Positions 26,559-35,033 of a DNA stretch of 64,000 bases are shown in pieces. The notes beneath the pieces are model-generated. The model was not told where the DNA came from and ran no database searches. It saw nothing but the letters and a program-made list of their open reading frames with translations. Location: NCBI RefSeq assembly GCF_000183405.1, contig NC_014758.1, positions 806,001 to 870,000 on the forward strand, in the 5' to 3' direction. This DNA comes from Calditerrivibrio nitroreducens DSM 19672 (GTDB lineage Bacteria > Chrysiogenota > Deferribacteres > Deferribacterales > Calditerrivibrionaceae). Numbering within the stretch: position 1 is the stretch's first letter; each line of letters opens with the position of its first letter. The position numbers were made by a program, and so were the translations under genes.

Positions 26559-27221
26559 ATGTTAAAAAATCAAGAGATTTTAATGGCAATTTATCGCTAT
26601 TTGTTTAACAGGTATGGTGATCTGAAATGGTGGCCAGCTGAGTCAGCTTTCGAAGTGGCAATTGGAGCTATCCTTACTCAAAACACATCTTGGAGAAATG
26701 TGGAAAGATCGATAGAGAATCTAAAAAAGTTTGAACTTCTTTCCCCTGAGAAGATTTTAGGATTGGATTTCAGCGAGCTTGCAAATCTGATAAGGCCCTC
26801 CGGTTTCTACAATCAAAAGGCTGAGCGGCTGATAATATTTTCAAGATTTATTTTAGAAGAATGTAACGGTGATATAAAATATTTAAATAAATTAGAAACG
26901 GCAGACGCAAGAAAAAGATTGCTCTTGTTGAAAGGGGTTGGCCCTGAGACGGCCGATTCGATTTTGCTTTATGCATGCGACCATACTATTTTTGTCATAG
27001 ATAAATATACTATGAGAATGTTTAATAGAGTGGGGATGGGATGGAGTGAGAAGTATGATATTTTCCAGAAAAATATCATGGAGCTTTTACCTCATGATCT
27101 CAATATTTATCGCCATTACCATGCACTGATAGTGGAAAACTCTAAAAATTACTGTAGATCAAAACCGTTCTGCGAAGGGTGTCCTATTGCAAAAATATGC
27201 AAAAAAATTTATATTAAATAA
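26559..27221 (+). CDS. Endonuclease III-family DNA glycosylase (HhH-GPD, Fe-S), MagIII-like
   Basis: A 220-residue HhH-GPD protein. Helix-hairpin-helix LLLLKGVGPETADSILLY (about 127-144) is followed by the catalytic Asp in FVIDKYTMRMF (about 150). The C-terminal cysteines in CRSKPFCEGCPIAKIC (C-x6-C-x2-C-x5-C) form the [4Fe-4S] site. The hairpin has Glu where bifunctional EndoIII has its Schiff-base Lys (usual VGRKTA), so it is expected to be a monofunctional glycosylase, like 3-methyladenine glycosylase MagIII, rather than a lyase. A later ATG at 26583 is an alternative start. Confidence 0.8.
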   Translation: MLKNQEILMAIYRYLFNRYGDLKWWPAESAFEVAIGAILTQNTSWRNVERSIENLKKFELLSPEKILGLDFSELANLIRPSGFYNQKAERLIIFSRFILEECNGDIKYLNKLETADARKRLLLLKGVGPETADSILLYACDHTIFVIDKYTMRMFNRVGMGWSEKYDIFQKNIMELLPHDLNIYRHYHALIVENSKNYCRSKPFCEGCPIAKICKKIYIK

Positions 27222-27232
27222 ATGGCAGAATG

Positions 27233-27585
27233 GCAGGTGGAGATGCAGTTGCTGTACTGAATGTACAGAGGAAAGTCCGGACACCACAGGGTGTGATGGT
27301 CGCTAACGGCGACCCGTCGTGAGGCGAGGGAAAGTGCCACAGAAAACAGACCGCCGAAGATCCCTTAAAAAGGGTAGTCGGTAAGGGTGAAAAGGTGGGG
27401 TAAGAGCCCACCGCTCCTTCCGTGAGGATAGGAGGCATGGCAAACCCCATCAGGTGCAATGCCAAATAGACAGGCGTTTGAGGGTGACCCGCCCGATGCC
27501 TGCGGGTAGGCAGCAGGATTTAGTCAGCAATGACTAAACAAGATGAATAACTGCATAAAACAGAATCCGGCTTATCTCCACCTGC
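27233..27585 (+). ncRNA. rnpB: RNase P RNA, bacterial type A
   Basis: The universal core is present. The 5' P1 strand GCAGGTGGAGAT pairs with ATCTCCACCTGC at the 3' end. GAGGAAAGTCCGGAC (CR-I) is at about 27270, AGGGTGTGATG follows, GGGTAAGAGCCCACCGC is in the middle, and ACAGAATCCGGCTTA (CR-V) is at the end. Length is about 353 nt. It is the catalytic RNA that trims tRNA 5' leaders. It follows the glycosylase gene by 11 bases. Confidence 0.95.
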
Positions 27586-27631
27586 TGATAATATTCTTGA
27601 TATGTCACTCATTAATTTTTTTATAAAAAAG

Positions 27632-27659
27632 TTGAAGAATGTTTTTCTATTGCTATAAT
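27632..27659 (+). promoter_or_regulatory. Promoter of the signalling cluster, probably leaderless
   Basis: TTGAAG (27632-27637) and TATAAT (27654-27659) are 16 bases apart. The first kinase ATG (27666) sits 7 bases past the -10 box, at the expected +1, with no ribosome site. Confidence 0.6.
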
Positions 27660-27665
27660 TTAGTT

Positions 27666-28661
27666 ATGGAAAAGTTTAATAAAATTTATGTGAATAAGAT
27701 AGTTATCTATTACCTTGTATTTTCATCCTTGTGGATTTTATTCAGTGATTTTATATTTAAATCTATTTTTTCCGAGGATTTTATTTATGCATCCTTGATA
27801 ATGGGAATTTTCTTTGTATCGGTCACCACACTACTTTTGTATTATTTTTTAAAAAAATTTCTGAGGGAGATTGAATTACAGCATAAAGAAAGGGATAATG
27901 CAATTATTGAATTAGCAAAGCTAAAGGATGACTTAGAGGAAACTGTTTTGAAAAGGACTGAAGATCTGAGGGCTTCTAATGAAACCCTTGAAGCTTTTGC
28001 ATATTCGGTAAGCCATGATTTAAAGGCTCCCCTTAGGGCAATAGTTGGTTTTTCTAAAATCTTGGAAGAGGATTATGCGGAAAAGTTTGATGACGAGGCG
28101 AAAAGGGTCATAAAAGTGATTAAGGACAACGCCACCAAAATGGATCAGCTGATCAATGATATCCTATCACTTTCAATGGTTCAAAGGGTAAAGATAACGT
28201 TTTCAAAAATAGATATGAAACATTTAATAAGAGATATAATAGAACAACTCGGTGAGATATACGTTCTGAAACATTACAGGATTGAAATTGGCAAAATTTA
28301 CGATTGCCTTGGGGATCCGGTGTTGATAAAACAGTTATTTTACAATATCTTGGATAATGCATTTAAATACTCATCGAAATCGGATATCCCTGAGATCTCA
28401 ATAGACTCGAGGATTGAGGGTGATTATATAGTTTATAAGGTAGAGGATAATGGTATCGGTTTTGATAATATGTATGTTGATAAAATTTTTAATCTTTTTT
28501 CAAGACTGAATAGTTCCAGCGAATACCAGGGTACTGGCATTGGGCTTTCTGTGGTTAAAACTATAGTTCAGAGACATTTGGGTTCAATCTGGGTAGAGGG
28601 GGAAAAGGGGAAAGGTGCTATTTTTTACATAAAATTAAAAGGGGGCTCCAATGAAATCTGA
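27666..28661 (+). CDS. Membrane sensor histidine kinase
   Basis: A 331-residue kinase. Two N-terminal helices (about 12-30, IYYLVFSSLWILFSDFIF; about 42-62) are separated by a very short loop, so sensing is probably within the membrane or cytoplasm. A coiled coil leads to a HisKA domain with FAYSVSHDLKAPLRAIVGFS (phospho-His at about 116), of the phytochrome-like type. The ATPase follows, with N-box DNAFKYSS, G1 DNGIGFDN and G2 GTGIGLSVV. An in-frame start at 27639 lies inside the promoter and is rejected. It overlaps the next receiver gene by 11 bases. Confidence 0.88.
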   Translation: MEKFNKIYVNKIVIYYLVFSSLWILFSDFIFKSIFSEDFIYASLIMGIFFVSVTTLLLYYFLKKFLREIELQHKERDNAIIELAKLKDDLEETVLKRTEDLRASNETLEAFAYSVSHDLKAPLRAIVGFSKILEEDYAEKFDDEAKRVIKVIKDNATKMDQLINDILSLSMVQRVKITFSKIDMKHLIRDIIEQLGEIYVLKHYRIEIGKIYDCLGDPVLIKQLFYNILDNAFKYSSKSDIPEISIDSRIEGDYIVYKVEDNGIGFDNMYVDKIFNLFSRLNSSSEYQGTGIGLSVVKTIVQRHLGSIWVEGEKGKGAIFYIKLKGGSNEI

Positions 28662-29082
28662 TGTTGTTGAAATATTACTTGTGGAAGACAATGAGTATGA
28701 CGCGGAGCTTACAATTAGAGCACTAAAAAAGGCCAACGTGGTAAATGGACTGAAATGGTTAAAAGATGGTGAAGAGGCACTAGAATACATTTTTGGGGAT
28801 GAAAATAATGTCAAAACATCGATGAAGTTGATTCTTTTAGATTTGAAGATGCCAAAGGTTGATGGGCTTGAGGTTGCAAAACGATTAAAGTCTGACAACA
28901 GAACGAAATTTATGCCAGTAGTGATTCTAACTTCTTCTGAAGATGAAGTGGATAGGATAAAAGCCTATGAATTTGGGGTAAACAGTTATATAATAAAGCC
29001 TGTGGATTTTGAAAAATTTTTCGATGCGGTTCAGAAGGTGGGGCTTTACTGGCTTTTATTTAATAAAACTCCTGAGGTCTAA
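28651..29082 (+). CDS. Single-domain response regulator (Rcp1-like)
   Basis: A 143-residue receiver. It has acidic residues in LLVEDNEYDAELTIRALKK, phospho-acceptor Asp in LILLDLKMPKVDG (about 64), VILTSS and the Lys in YIIKPVDF (about 117). The extended loop between beta-3 and alpha-3 is typical of Rcp1-type partners of phytochrome-like kinases, which matches the HisKA type of the upstream kinase. There is no output domain, so it probably passes phosphate on or acts by protein contact. The start overlaps the kinase stop. Confidence 0.9.
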   Translation: MKSDVVEILLVEDNEYDAELTIRALKKANVVNGLKWLKDGEEALEYIFGDENNVKTSMKLILLDLKMPKVDGLEVAKRLKSDNRTKFMPVVILTSSEDEVDRIKAYEFGVNSYIIKPVDFEKFFDAVQKVGLYWLLFNKTPEV

Positions 29083-29083
29083 T

Positions 29084-31033
29084 ATGGATAAAAAAATAAA
29101 AATTTTAATAGTTGAGGATAATGAGAATGACATAGAGCTAATGTTTAGGGAGATAAAAAATGTCATATTTTCTTATGAGAGTTGTGTCTGTAGAGATAAA
29201 GATACCCTTGAACATCTTTTAAAAGAATTCCAACCTGATGTCGTATTGTCAGACTATTCTATTGGCTCTTCCTTCAACGGTCTGGAGGTAATAAAGATAG
29301 TAAAAAATATAGACCGATTTATTCCTGTGATTATAATTTCGGGAAGTATTGGTGAGGAGATAGCCGTGGATTGTTTGAAAAGTGGGGCAGGGGATTACAT
29401 TTTGAAAGATAGATTAAAAAAACTTCCTTACTCTATACTTGAGTTGATAGAAAAGGAGAAGATTAGAAAGGAAAAGGACTTATTATTTGAAAGATTAAAG
29501 GAGAGTAATGAAAGATACTCTTCTATGTTTGAAAACTCAAAAATACCAATGCTTTTGTTAGATCCGGATAATGATCTTAAAATTCTTGAAGCCAACGATG
29601 CTGCTGTGAGGCTTTACGGTTATACAAAAGATGAGTTTAAAAATCTTTCTGTTTTTGATTTAAACACATTACCAAAGGATGAAGTAACCAGATTGGCAAA
29701 TAAGGCAAGAAATGAATCCCAGTTTTTTTTCGATTTTCAACATTGTATTAAAAATGGTGAACATATATTTGTAAATGTTTATTCAGGCCCTGTTAAGTTT
29801 GGTGAGAAAGTTTGCCTGCTGTCGTTTATTGTTAACATAACAGAAAAGAAGTTGCTGGAAAGGAAAAATAAAAAACTTGAAGAACACATAAATCATCTAA
29901 ATAGGGTGGAATCTCTGGGCAGGCTTGCTGCTACCATTGCCCATGATTTCAACAATATCCTTACACCTATTATTTCTTATTCGGATATGGGGGTGGAAAG
30001 TACAGAAGAAGGGTCAGTAGCAAATGAATACTTCCGTCAGATCAGAAATGCTGCGGATAAGGCTGCCTCCCTTACGAGACAGATATTGGCAGTTGGTAGA
30101 AAACAGATACTTGCATTTAAAAAAGTTGATATAAAAAACTTTTTCAGCGAAATTCATAACATGTTGCATAGACTTGTCAGGGAAGATATAGAGTTTAAAA
30201 TAAATATATCAGATAAGAGCCTAATAGCAAATATCGACACAGGGCAGATTAGTCAGGTTTTGATAAATATGATAGTAAATGCAGTAGATGCTGTGAAAAA
30301 TAGTGAAGTCAAAAAGATCATAATAGATGTTGATAATTGTTCTATATCCAAAAGAATGGTGGAAGAGAAATTTATAGATCTGCAACCTGGGGAATATATC
30401 TTGATTGAAATATCTGATACTGGGTGTGGTATCCCAAAAGAAGATCTGAAAAAGATTTTTGAGCCGTTTTATACTACAAAACTCGACTCCGGAGGGTCTG
30501 GCTTAGGGCTTGCAATATCTTTTGGGATAATAAAGCAACATAAGGGTGATTTAGCGGTTTACAGTGAAGTGGGAAAAGGTACTACTTTCAAAATATATAT
30601 CCCCGCAGAGCAAGGAAAAATCGATCTGGAAGAAAATGAAAAGAAATATGATGATATAGGTAAATTAGATTTAGATGTGATGCTGGTGGAGGATAATAAG
30701 TTTGTATCGGATTCAATTTCTAAAGGGCTCCAGAGATTTGGCTGTAGAGTTGTTACGTTTAATGATCCTGTGGAAGCTATTAATGCAGTAATCAATGAAG
30801 GGTATAGATGTGATCTTCTTGTTTCAGATATCATTATGCCAAAGTATAATGGGAAAGAGATCTACATACTTCTAAAAGAAATGATTGATGATCTTAAAGT
30901 AATATTTATTTCCGGCTATTCTGAAGATGTCATAAAGGACACACTGGATAAAAGTGATGCGTGTTTTATTCAAAAGCCTTTCGATTCGTATATTCTTGCC
31001 GCAAAGATAAAAGAGATTATGAATAAGAAATAA
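29084..31033 (+). CDS. Hybrid kinase REC-PAS-HisKA-HATPase-REC
   Basis: A 649-residue cytoplasmic protein. The first receiver (about 1-120) has VLSDYSIGSSFNG as acceptor loop. A PAS domain (about 145-265) and a coiled coil precede the HisKA box LAATIAHDFNNILTPIIS (about 290). The ATPase has VNAVDAV, DTGCGIPKE and GSGLGLAISFG. The second receiver (about 530-645) has LVSDIIMPKYNG and IQKPF. The ATG at 29084 follows the previous stop by one base; an open stretch before it is rejected. It receives phosphate at one end and gives or resets it at the other, suggesting a relay hub. Confidence 0.88.
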   Translation: MDKKIKILIVEDNENDIELMFREIKNVIFSYESCVCRDKDTLEHLLKEFQPDVVLSDYSIGSSFNGLEVIKIVKNIDRFIPVIIISGSIGEEIAVDCLKSGAGDYILKDRLKKLPYSILELIEKEKIRKEKDLLFERLKESNERYSSMFENSKIPMLLLDPDNDLKILEANDAAVRLYGYTKDEFKNLSVFDLNTLPKDEVTRLANKARNESQFFFDFQHCIKNGEHIFVNVYSGPVKFGEKVCLLSFIVNITEKKLLERKNKKLEEHINHLNRVESLGRLAATIAHDFNNILTPIISYSDMGVESTEEGSVANEYFRQIRNAADKAASLTRQILAVGRKQILAFKKVDIKNFFSEIHNMLHRLVREDIEFKINISDKSLIANIDTGQISQVLINMIVNAVDAVKNSEVKKIIIDVDNCSISKRMVEEKFIDLQPGEYILIEISDTGCGIPKEDLKKIFEPFYTTKLDSGGSGLGLAISFGIIKQHKGDLAVYSEVGKGTTFKIYIPAEQGKIDLEENEKKYDDIGKLDLDVMLVEDNKFVSDSISKGLQRFGCRVVTFNDPVEAINAVINEGYRCDLLVSDIIMPKYNGKEIYILLKEMIDDLKVIFISGYSEDVIKDTLDKSDACFIQKPFDSYILAAKIKEIMNKK

Positions 31034-31052
31034 TTATGTTTGATAGGAGCTT

Positions 31053-32225
31053 ATGAGTGGGGTAAAAATTCTGCTTGTGGATGATGAGGTGAGTGTCACA
31101 AAGGCACTCATAAGGGAGCTTATGATGGTGGATGCTGAGGTAGTCTCCTTCAATTCAGCTCTGGATGCACTAAAATATATTGAAAAGGAGCCGGTTGATA
31201 TTATAATTTCTGATGTGTTAATGCCGGAAATGGATGGAATAACTTTCTTAGGAATAGTAAAAGAGAAATATCCACATAATATAAGGATAATACTTAGTGG
31301 TCATGTGGACATAAATAAAGTTATGGTGGCTCTTTATTCGGGAGTGGCAAATGATTATCTTCCTAAACCATGGGATAAAAATAAAATTTTGGACAAGATA
31401 GAACTGTATATCAAATTACAAAAAAGTTTAAACAATATGGAAATTATCAATTATATCAAAAATATGTCAAAATTACCAACATTACCTTCGATAATGTATG
31501 AAATTCAGATGTCAATCCAGAAAGAGGTTCCTCTTAATAAGATTGCAGAATTAATTGAGAAAGATCCGGTGATGACATCAAAACTTTTGCACGTGGTTAA
31601 TTCTGCTTTTTACGGTTTAAAAAACGTGAATGGTATTACACAGGTACTAAGTTTTTTAGGTATTAATACTGTCATGGACATTATATTAATCACAAGTCTT
31701 ACCGGGGGTGGAATTACAGATAGCTATACCTTAGATGAACTAAATAATATTGCTTTGAGGTCATTTAGAATAAATAAAGCCATGCAAAGGTATGGAATTG
31801 TAAAAAAAATACAAGAACACGAGATTATTACATCTTCTATTGGTGTTGTTCATGACATAGGTAAGATAATCATACTCAAAAATGATAAAGAAAGCTATAT
31901 TCAGATAAAAAACACTATGAAGAATAATCCGGGTATCACATTTTATGAGGCGGAGCTAATGTTGAAAAGGGATGGTATCACCCATCAGGAGATAGGAGCC
32001 TACTTTCTAAGAATGTGGAATTTTGGTACAAAGTATGTGGATATAGCCCTTAACCACAACAACCGAGATATTAAAGGAGATAATAGTGAAATGATAAAGA
32101 TTTTATACAATTGCTGCAGATTGGTGGATCATTATATAAATGTGGGTGAATATGATAAAAGTAAAATTGATTTTTTGACGGAAGATGAGTATAATAAAAT
32201 GAAAATGTTTGTGATGGATGAATAA
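31053..32225 (+). CDS. Response regulator with HDOD output domain
   Basis: A 390-residue protein. The receiver (about 1-125) has VDDEVSV, acceptor in IISDVLMPEMDG, IILSGHVD and YLPKPWD. An HDOD domain (about 140-340) begins MSKLPTLPSIMYEIQM and includes IEKDPVMTSKLLHVVNSAFY and a HD-like SIGVVHDIGKIII. HDOD proteins are regulatory relatives of HD-GYP phosphodiesterases. The retained HD pair is notable, but GYP is absent, so catalysis is doubtful. RpfG-type KPW receivers also occur in the next two genes. Confidence 0.87.
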   Translation: MSGVKILLVDDEVSVTKALIRELMMVDAEVVSFNSALDALKYIEKEPVDIIISDVLMPEMDGITFLGIVKEKYPHNIRIILSGHVDINKVMVALYSGVANDYLPKPWDKNKILDKIELYIKLQKSLNNMEIINYIKNMSKLPTLPSIMYEIQMSIQKEVPLNKIAELIEKDPVMTSKLLHVVNSAFYGLKNVNGITQVLSFLGINTVMDIILITSLTGGGITDSYTLDELNNIALRSFRINKAMQRYGIVKKIQEHEIITSSIGVVHDIGKIIILKNDKESYIQIKNTMKNNPGITFYEAELMLKRDGITHQEIGAYFLRMWNFGTKYVDIALNHNNRDIKGDNSEMIKILYNCCRLVDHYINVGEYDKSKIDFLTEDEYNKMKMFVMDE

Positions 32226-32227
32226 AT

Positions 32228-32908
32228 ATGATGATGAAAATGGAAGAAGCAGGTGTTTTATTCGTGGATGACGAAGAACAGATCCTTAAATCTATAAAGA
32301 GGAGGGTGATAGATCAGCCCTTTCCTTCATATTTTGCTGAAAGTGTGGAGAACGCTCTAAGAATTATAGAAAATAATGATATTGCGGTTGTTGTTACAGA
32401 TTTGAAGATGCCTAATATCAACGGAGTGGAGTTTTTAAAGATTTTAGGTGATAAATATCCTGATATAGTAAAAATTGTGCTGTCAGGATTCTTTGAAATG
32501 TCTACTATTTTAGCAGCAGTAAAATCCGGGCAGGTTTTCTCTTTCCTTACTAAGCCATGGAAATTTGAAGAGGAGCTTTTTCCTGCAATATACAATGCAA
32601 TAAACAAGTATCTTCTGGTAAACCAAAAAAGATATTTAGAAGATGAGGTAAAAAAACTAAAACAGGAATTAGATGAAAAAAATAGCATTGTAGAAACATT
32701 TAATATAAATATCCCAGATGAAAAAGAATCCAATGTTTTTGAACAGCTATTATTAAAAACAAAATTGTATATTGAGAAATCAAACTTAATTCTGTCTAAT
32801 CTCATAAAAAATAGGCCTAACGAGCAGATAAAGGCTATAGTGGACGATGGGGTCAGGATTAATTTTGTAATTAAAAAACTTCTTGAGAAAAGTAAGAAAA
32901 ATGAATGA
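32228..32908 (+). CDS. Response regulator with C-terminal helical tail
   Basis: A 226-residue protein. The receiver (about 8-130) keeps all key residues: LFVDDEEQIL, VVTDLKMPNING, IVLSGFF and FLTKPWKFEE. A coiled-coil tail (KRYLEDEVKKLKQELDEKN) then leads to a helical C-terminus without a recognised output domain. Two bases separate it from the HDOD gene and 8 bases overlap the next gene, so it is translationally coupled. It may be a shuttle or a scaffold in the relay. Confidence 0.85.
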   Translation: MMMKMEEAGVLFVDDEEQILKSIKRRVIDQPFPSYFAESVENALRIIENNDIAVVVTDLKMPNINGVEFLKILGDKYPDIVKIVLSGFFEMSTILAAVKSGQVFSFLTKPWKFEEELFPAIYNAINKYLLVNQKRYLEDEVKKLKQELDEKNSIVETFNINIPDEKESNVFEQLLLKTKLYIEKSNLILSNLIKNRPNEQIKAIVDDGVRINFVIKKLLEKSKKNE

Positions 32909-33413
32909 TGTAAAGATACTTTTTGTAGATGAAGAGGAAAAAGTGTTTAATTCATTTAAACGGGAGGTCTCTTTTTTGCCAGTGGATCTTTACTATGCTG
33001 GAAATGGTGAGGAAGCATTGAAAATTCTTGAGGAACAAAATATAGATCTACTTATTTCTGATGAAAGGATGACAGGAATAACAGGTTCAGAGCTTATATC
33101 AATAGTGAGAGAACGTTTCCCCATGGTGGTTAGTATAATAATTACCGGATATGCTGATTTTGATTCTATTATAAAAGCAGTAAACTCCGGGCAGGTTTGT
33201 AAATATATTTTAAAACCATGGAATAAACTGGAGCTCATAATGACGATAAAAAATGCAATTGAGTATAAGAGGGACAAAGAATTGATTTTAAATTTGAAAT
33301 CCCAGCTTAGGGAAAAAGAGGATTTACTTTCAAGTTTGGAGAAAAGATACCCAGGTATATCCTCTGTAAAAAAAGATAAAGAAGGCAACGTTATATTAGA
33401 TCTGGAGGGATAG
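32901..33413 (+). CDS. Response regulator with short tail
   Basis: A 170-residue receiver. ILFVDEEEKVF has Glu in place of one of the usual acidic pair. LLISDERMTGITG holds the acceptor Asp, IIITGYADFD and YILKPWNKLE follow. A short charged tail ends the protein directly against the next ATG. The start at 32901 overlaps the previous stop. The domain is closely similar in design to the receiver of 32228-32908, suggesting a local duplication. No output domain. Confidence 0.85.
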   Translation: MNDVKILFVDEEEKVFNSFKREVSFLPVDLYYAGNGEEALKILEEQNIDLLISDERMTGITGSELISIVRERFPMVVSIIITGYADFDSIIKAVNSGQVCKYILKPWNKLELIMTIKNAIEYKRDKELILNLKSQLREKEDLLSSLEKRYPGISSVKKDKEGNVILDLEG

Positions 33414-35033
33414 ATGAGTAAAAATGCACTTGATATCATAAAAGATATTTTTGGAGATGCAATAAATATCACACCCAATATCTACCTTCTTCTGGATGAT
33501 CATTATAATATTTTATTTGCAAATGGTAGTTTTCTTAAAAAATTTAAATTTACCGACGCTAGAGATGTCGTTGGTAAAAAAATTTCCGATATAATAAAAT
33601 CGTCGTCTATTCAAACGTTTTTAACGAAGATTAGAGATGAAGAGTATGTTTATAACTATGAGCTTATTGTGGGTGAAGAAGAACAGATTTTTTTTACTGC
33701 TAATGTTTATAACAAATTTATCGACAATCGATTTTTTTACCTTTTAATGATGAGGGATACTAGTGAAGATGTAAAAAGGGAGATGGAGCTTCACAGATTG
33801 ACAATGGAGCTTGAGGATGCCAAAGATGAGATTTTAAAATCTCGGGAAAAATTGGTTCAACAGGAGAAGCTCGTTTCCATAGGCATGCTTGCTGCGGGTA
33901 TTGCCCATGAAATAAATAATCCTTTGGGCTTTATCAAGAGTAATTTTGAAACACTTGTGGGTTATGCAAAGATGCTACTTTCTGCAATAGATAAAATGAA
34001 TGAACTTATAGTAGAAAATCAAGAGATTGTGGCAGGATTTAATCAAGTGAAAAAATCAAACAAGATCGATTTTATAGCTGAGGATCTGGGTGATCTGGAG
34101 AAAGATAGCGAAGGGGGATTTAAAAGAATTATAGATATAATAAATGCACTCAGAAATTTTTCTCGTCAGGAGATGGACAAGAAGGATCTATATTTATTGT
34201 CTGAGATAATTGAGGAGTCTCTTACAATAACACACAATAAAACAAAACATGTTGCCCAGGTGGAGAAAGATATCAATGGGGATTTGGAGATAGTGTGCAG
34301 TAAGACAGAGATCGTTCAAGTTTTGATAAATCTGATCGTTAATGCTGCCCATGCTCTTGAAGAGGTCGAGAAAGAAAATAAAAGGATAATAGTCAGAGGT
34401 TATACAGATGGTCAGTATGCTGTTATTGAAGTGGAAGATAATGGGCCAGGTATACCAAAACATATAAAAAATAAGATTTTTGACCCATTCTTCACCACAA
34501 AGCCTGTGGGAAAAGGTACTGGGTTGGGATTGTATATATCTTACGATATTGTTGTTAATAAGCATAGTGGAATGTTGGAGATGGAAACGGCGGAGGGGGT
34601 AGGTACCACTTTTAGGATAAAAATACCTAAAAATTTGGAATCCAAAAAGATTAAAGTCCTTGTTGTGGATGATTTTGAGTCTGTGGCCGATGCATTGGCG
34701 AATGGTTTGAATGCTACTGATAAATATGTGGCAGAAATCTCCACCAGTGGTTTTGATGCCGGGGTAAAAATACATTCTATGAAGCCTGATGTGGTGTTGC
34801 TCGACTATCATATGCCGGGGATTAATGGTTATGATGTTGCAAAAAAGATTAAAGAATCTAAAGATACTAAGGATATAAAAATAATAGTATATTCCGGTAA
34901 TTTTGATAAGGAGATTATAAAAAATCTTAAATCATTGGGCGTGGATTATATACTCCATAAGCCTTTTTTTGTCAGTGAACTTTGCCAGATCATAGACGCT
35001 ATAATGGTGGGTGGAACAGATGGAAATAGTTAA
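33414..35033 (+). CDS. Hybrid kinase PAS-HisKA-HATPase-REC
   Basis: A 539-residue cytoplasmic kinase. It has a PAS-like domain (about 15-120), a coiled coil, and HisKA LVSIGMLAAGIAHEINNPLG (phospho-His about 163). An unusual acidic insert follows before the ATPase blocks NLIVNAAHALEE, DNGPGIPKH and GTGLGLYISYD. A C-terminal receiver (about 415-530) has LVVDDFESV, VLLDYHMPGING and LHKPFF. The HEINNP kinase type is common in multi-step relays. It overlaps the next gene by 14 bases when that gene starts at 35020. Confidence 0.88.
   Translation: MSKNALDIIKDIFGDAINITPNIYLLLDDHYNILFANGSFLKKFKFTDARDVVGKKISDIIKSSSIQTFLTKIRDEEYVYNYELIVGEEEQIFFTANVYNKFIDNRFFYLLMMRDTSEDVKREMELHRLTMELEDAKDEILKSREKLVQQEKLVSIGMLAAGIAHEINNPLGFIKSNFETLVGYAKMLLSAIDKMNELIVENQEIVAGFNQVKKSNKIDFIAEDLGDLEKDSEGGFKRIIDIINALRNFSRQEMDKKDLYLLSEIIEESLTITHNKTKHVAQVEKDINGDLEIVCSKTEIVQVLINLIVNAAHALEEVEKENKRIIVRGYTDGQYAVIEVEDNGPGIPKHIKNKIFDPFFTTKPVGKGTGLGLYISYDIVVNKHSGMLEMETAEGVGTTFRIKIPKNLESKKIKVLVVDDFESVADALANGLNATDKYVAEISTSGFDAGVKIHSMKPDVVLLDYHMPGINGYDVAKKIKESKDTKDIKIIVYSGNFDKEIIKNLKSLGVDYILHKPFFVSELCQIIDAIMVGGTDGNS

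Noticed and set aside
34194-34811. 205-codon minus-strand open frame inside the PAS-HK-REC kinase gene
   Set aside because: It is antisense to a clearly coding kinase and receiver, has no ribosome site and no domain; it is a codon-bias shadow.
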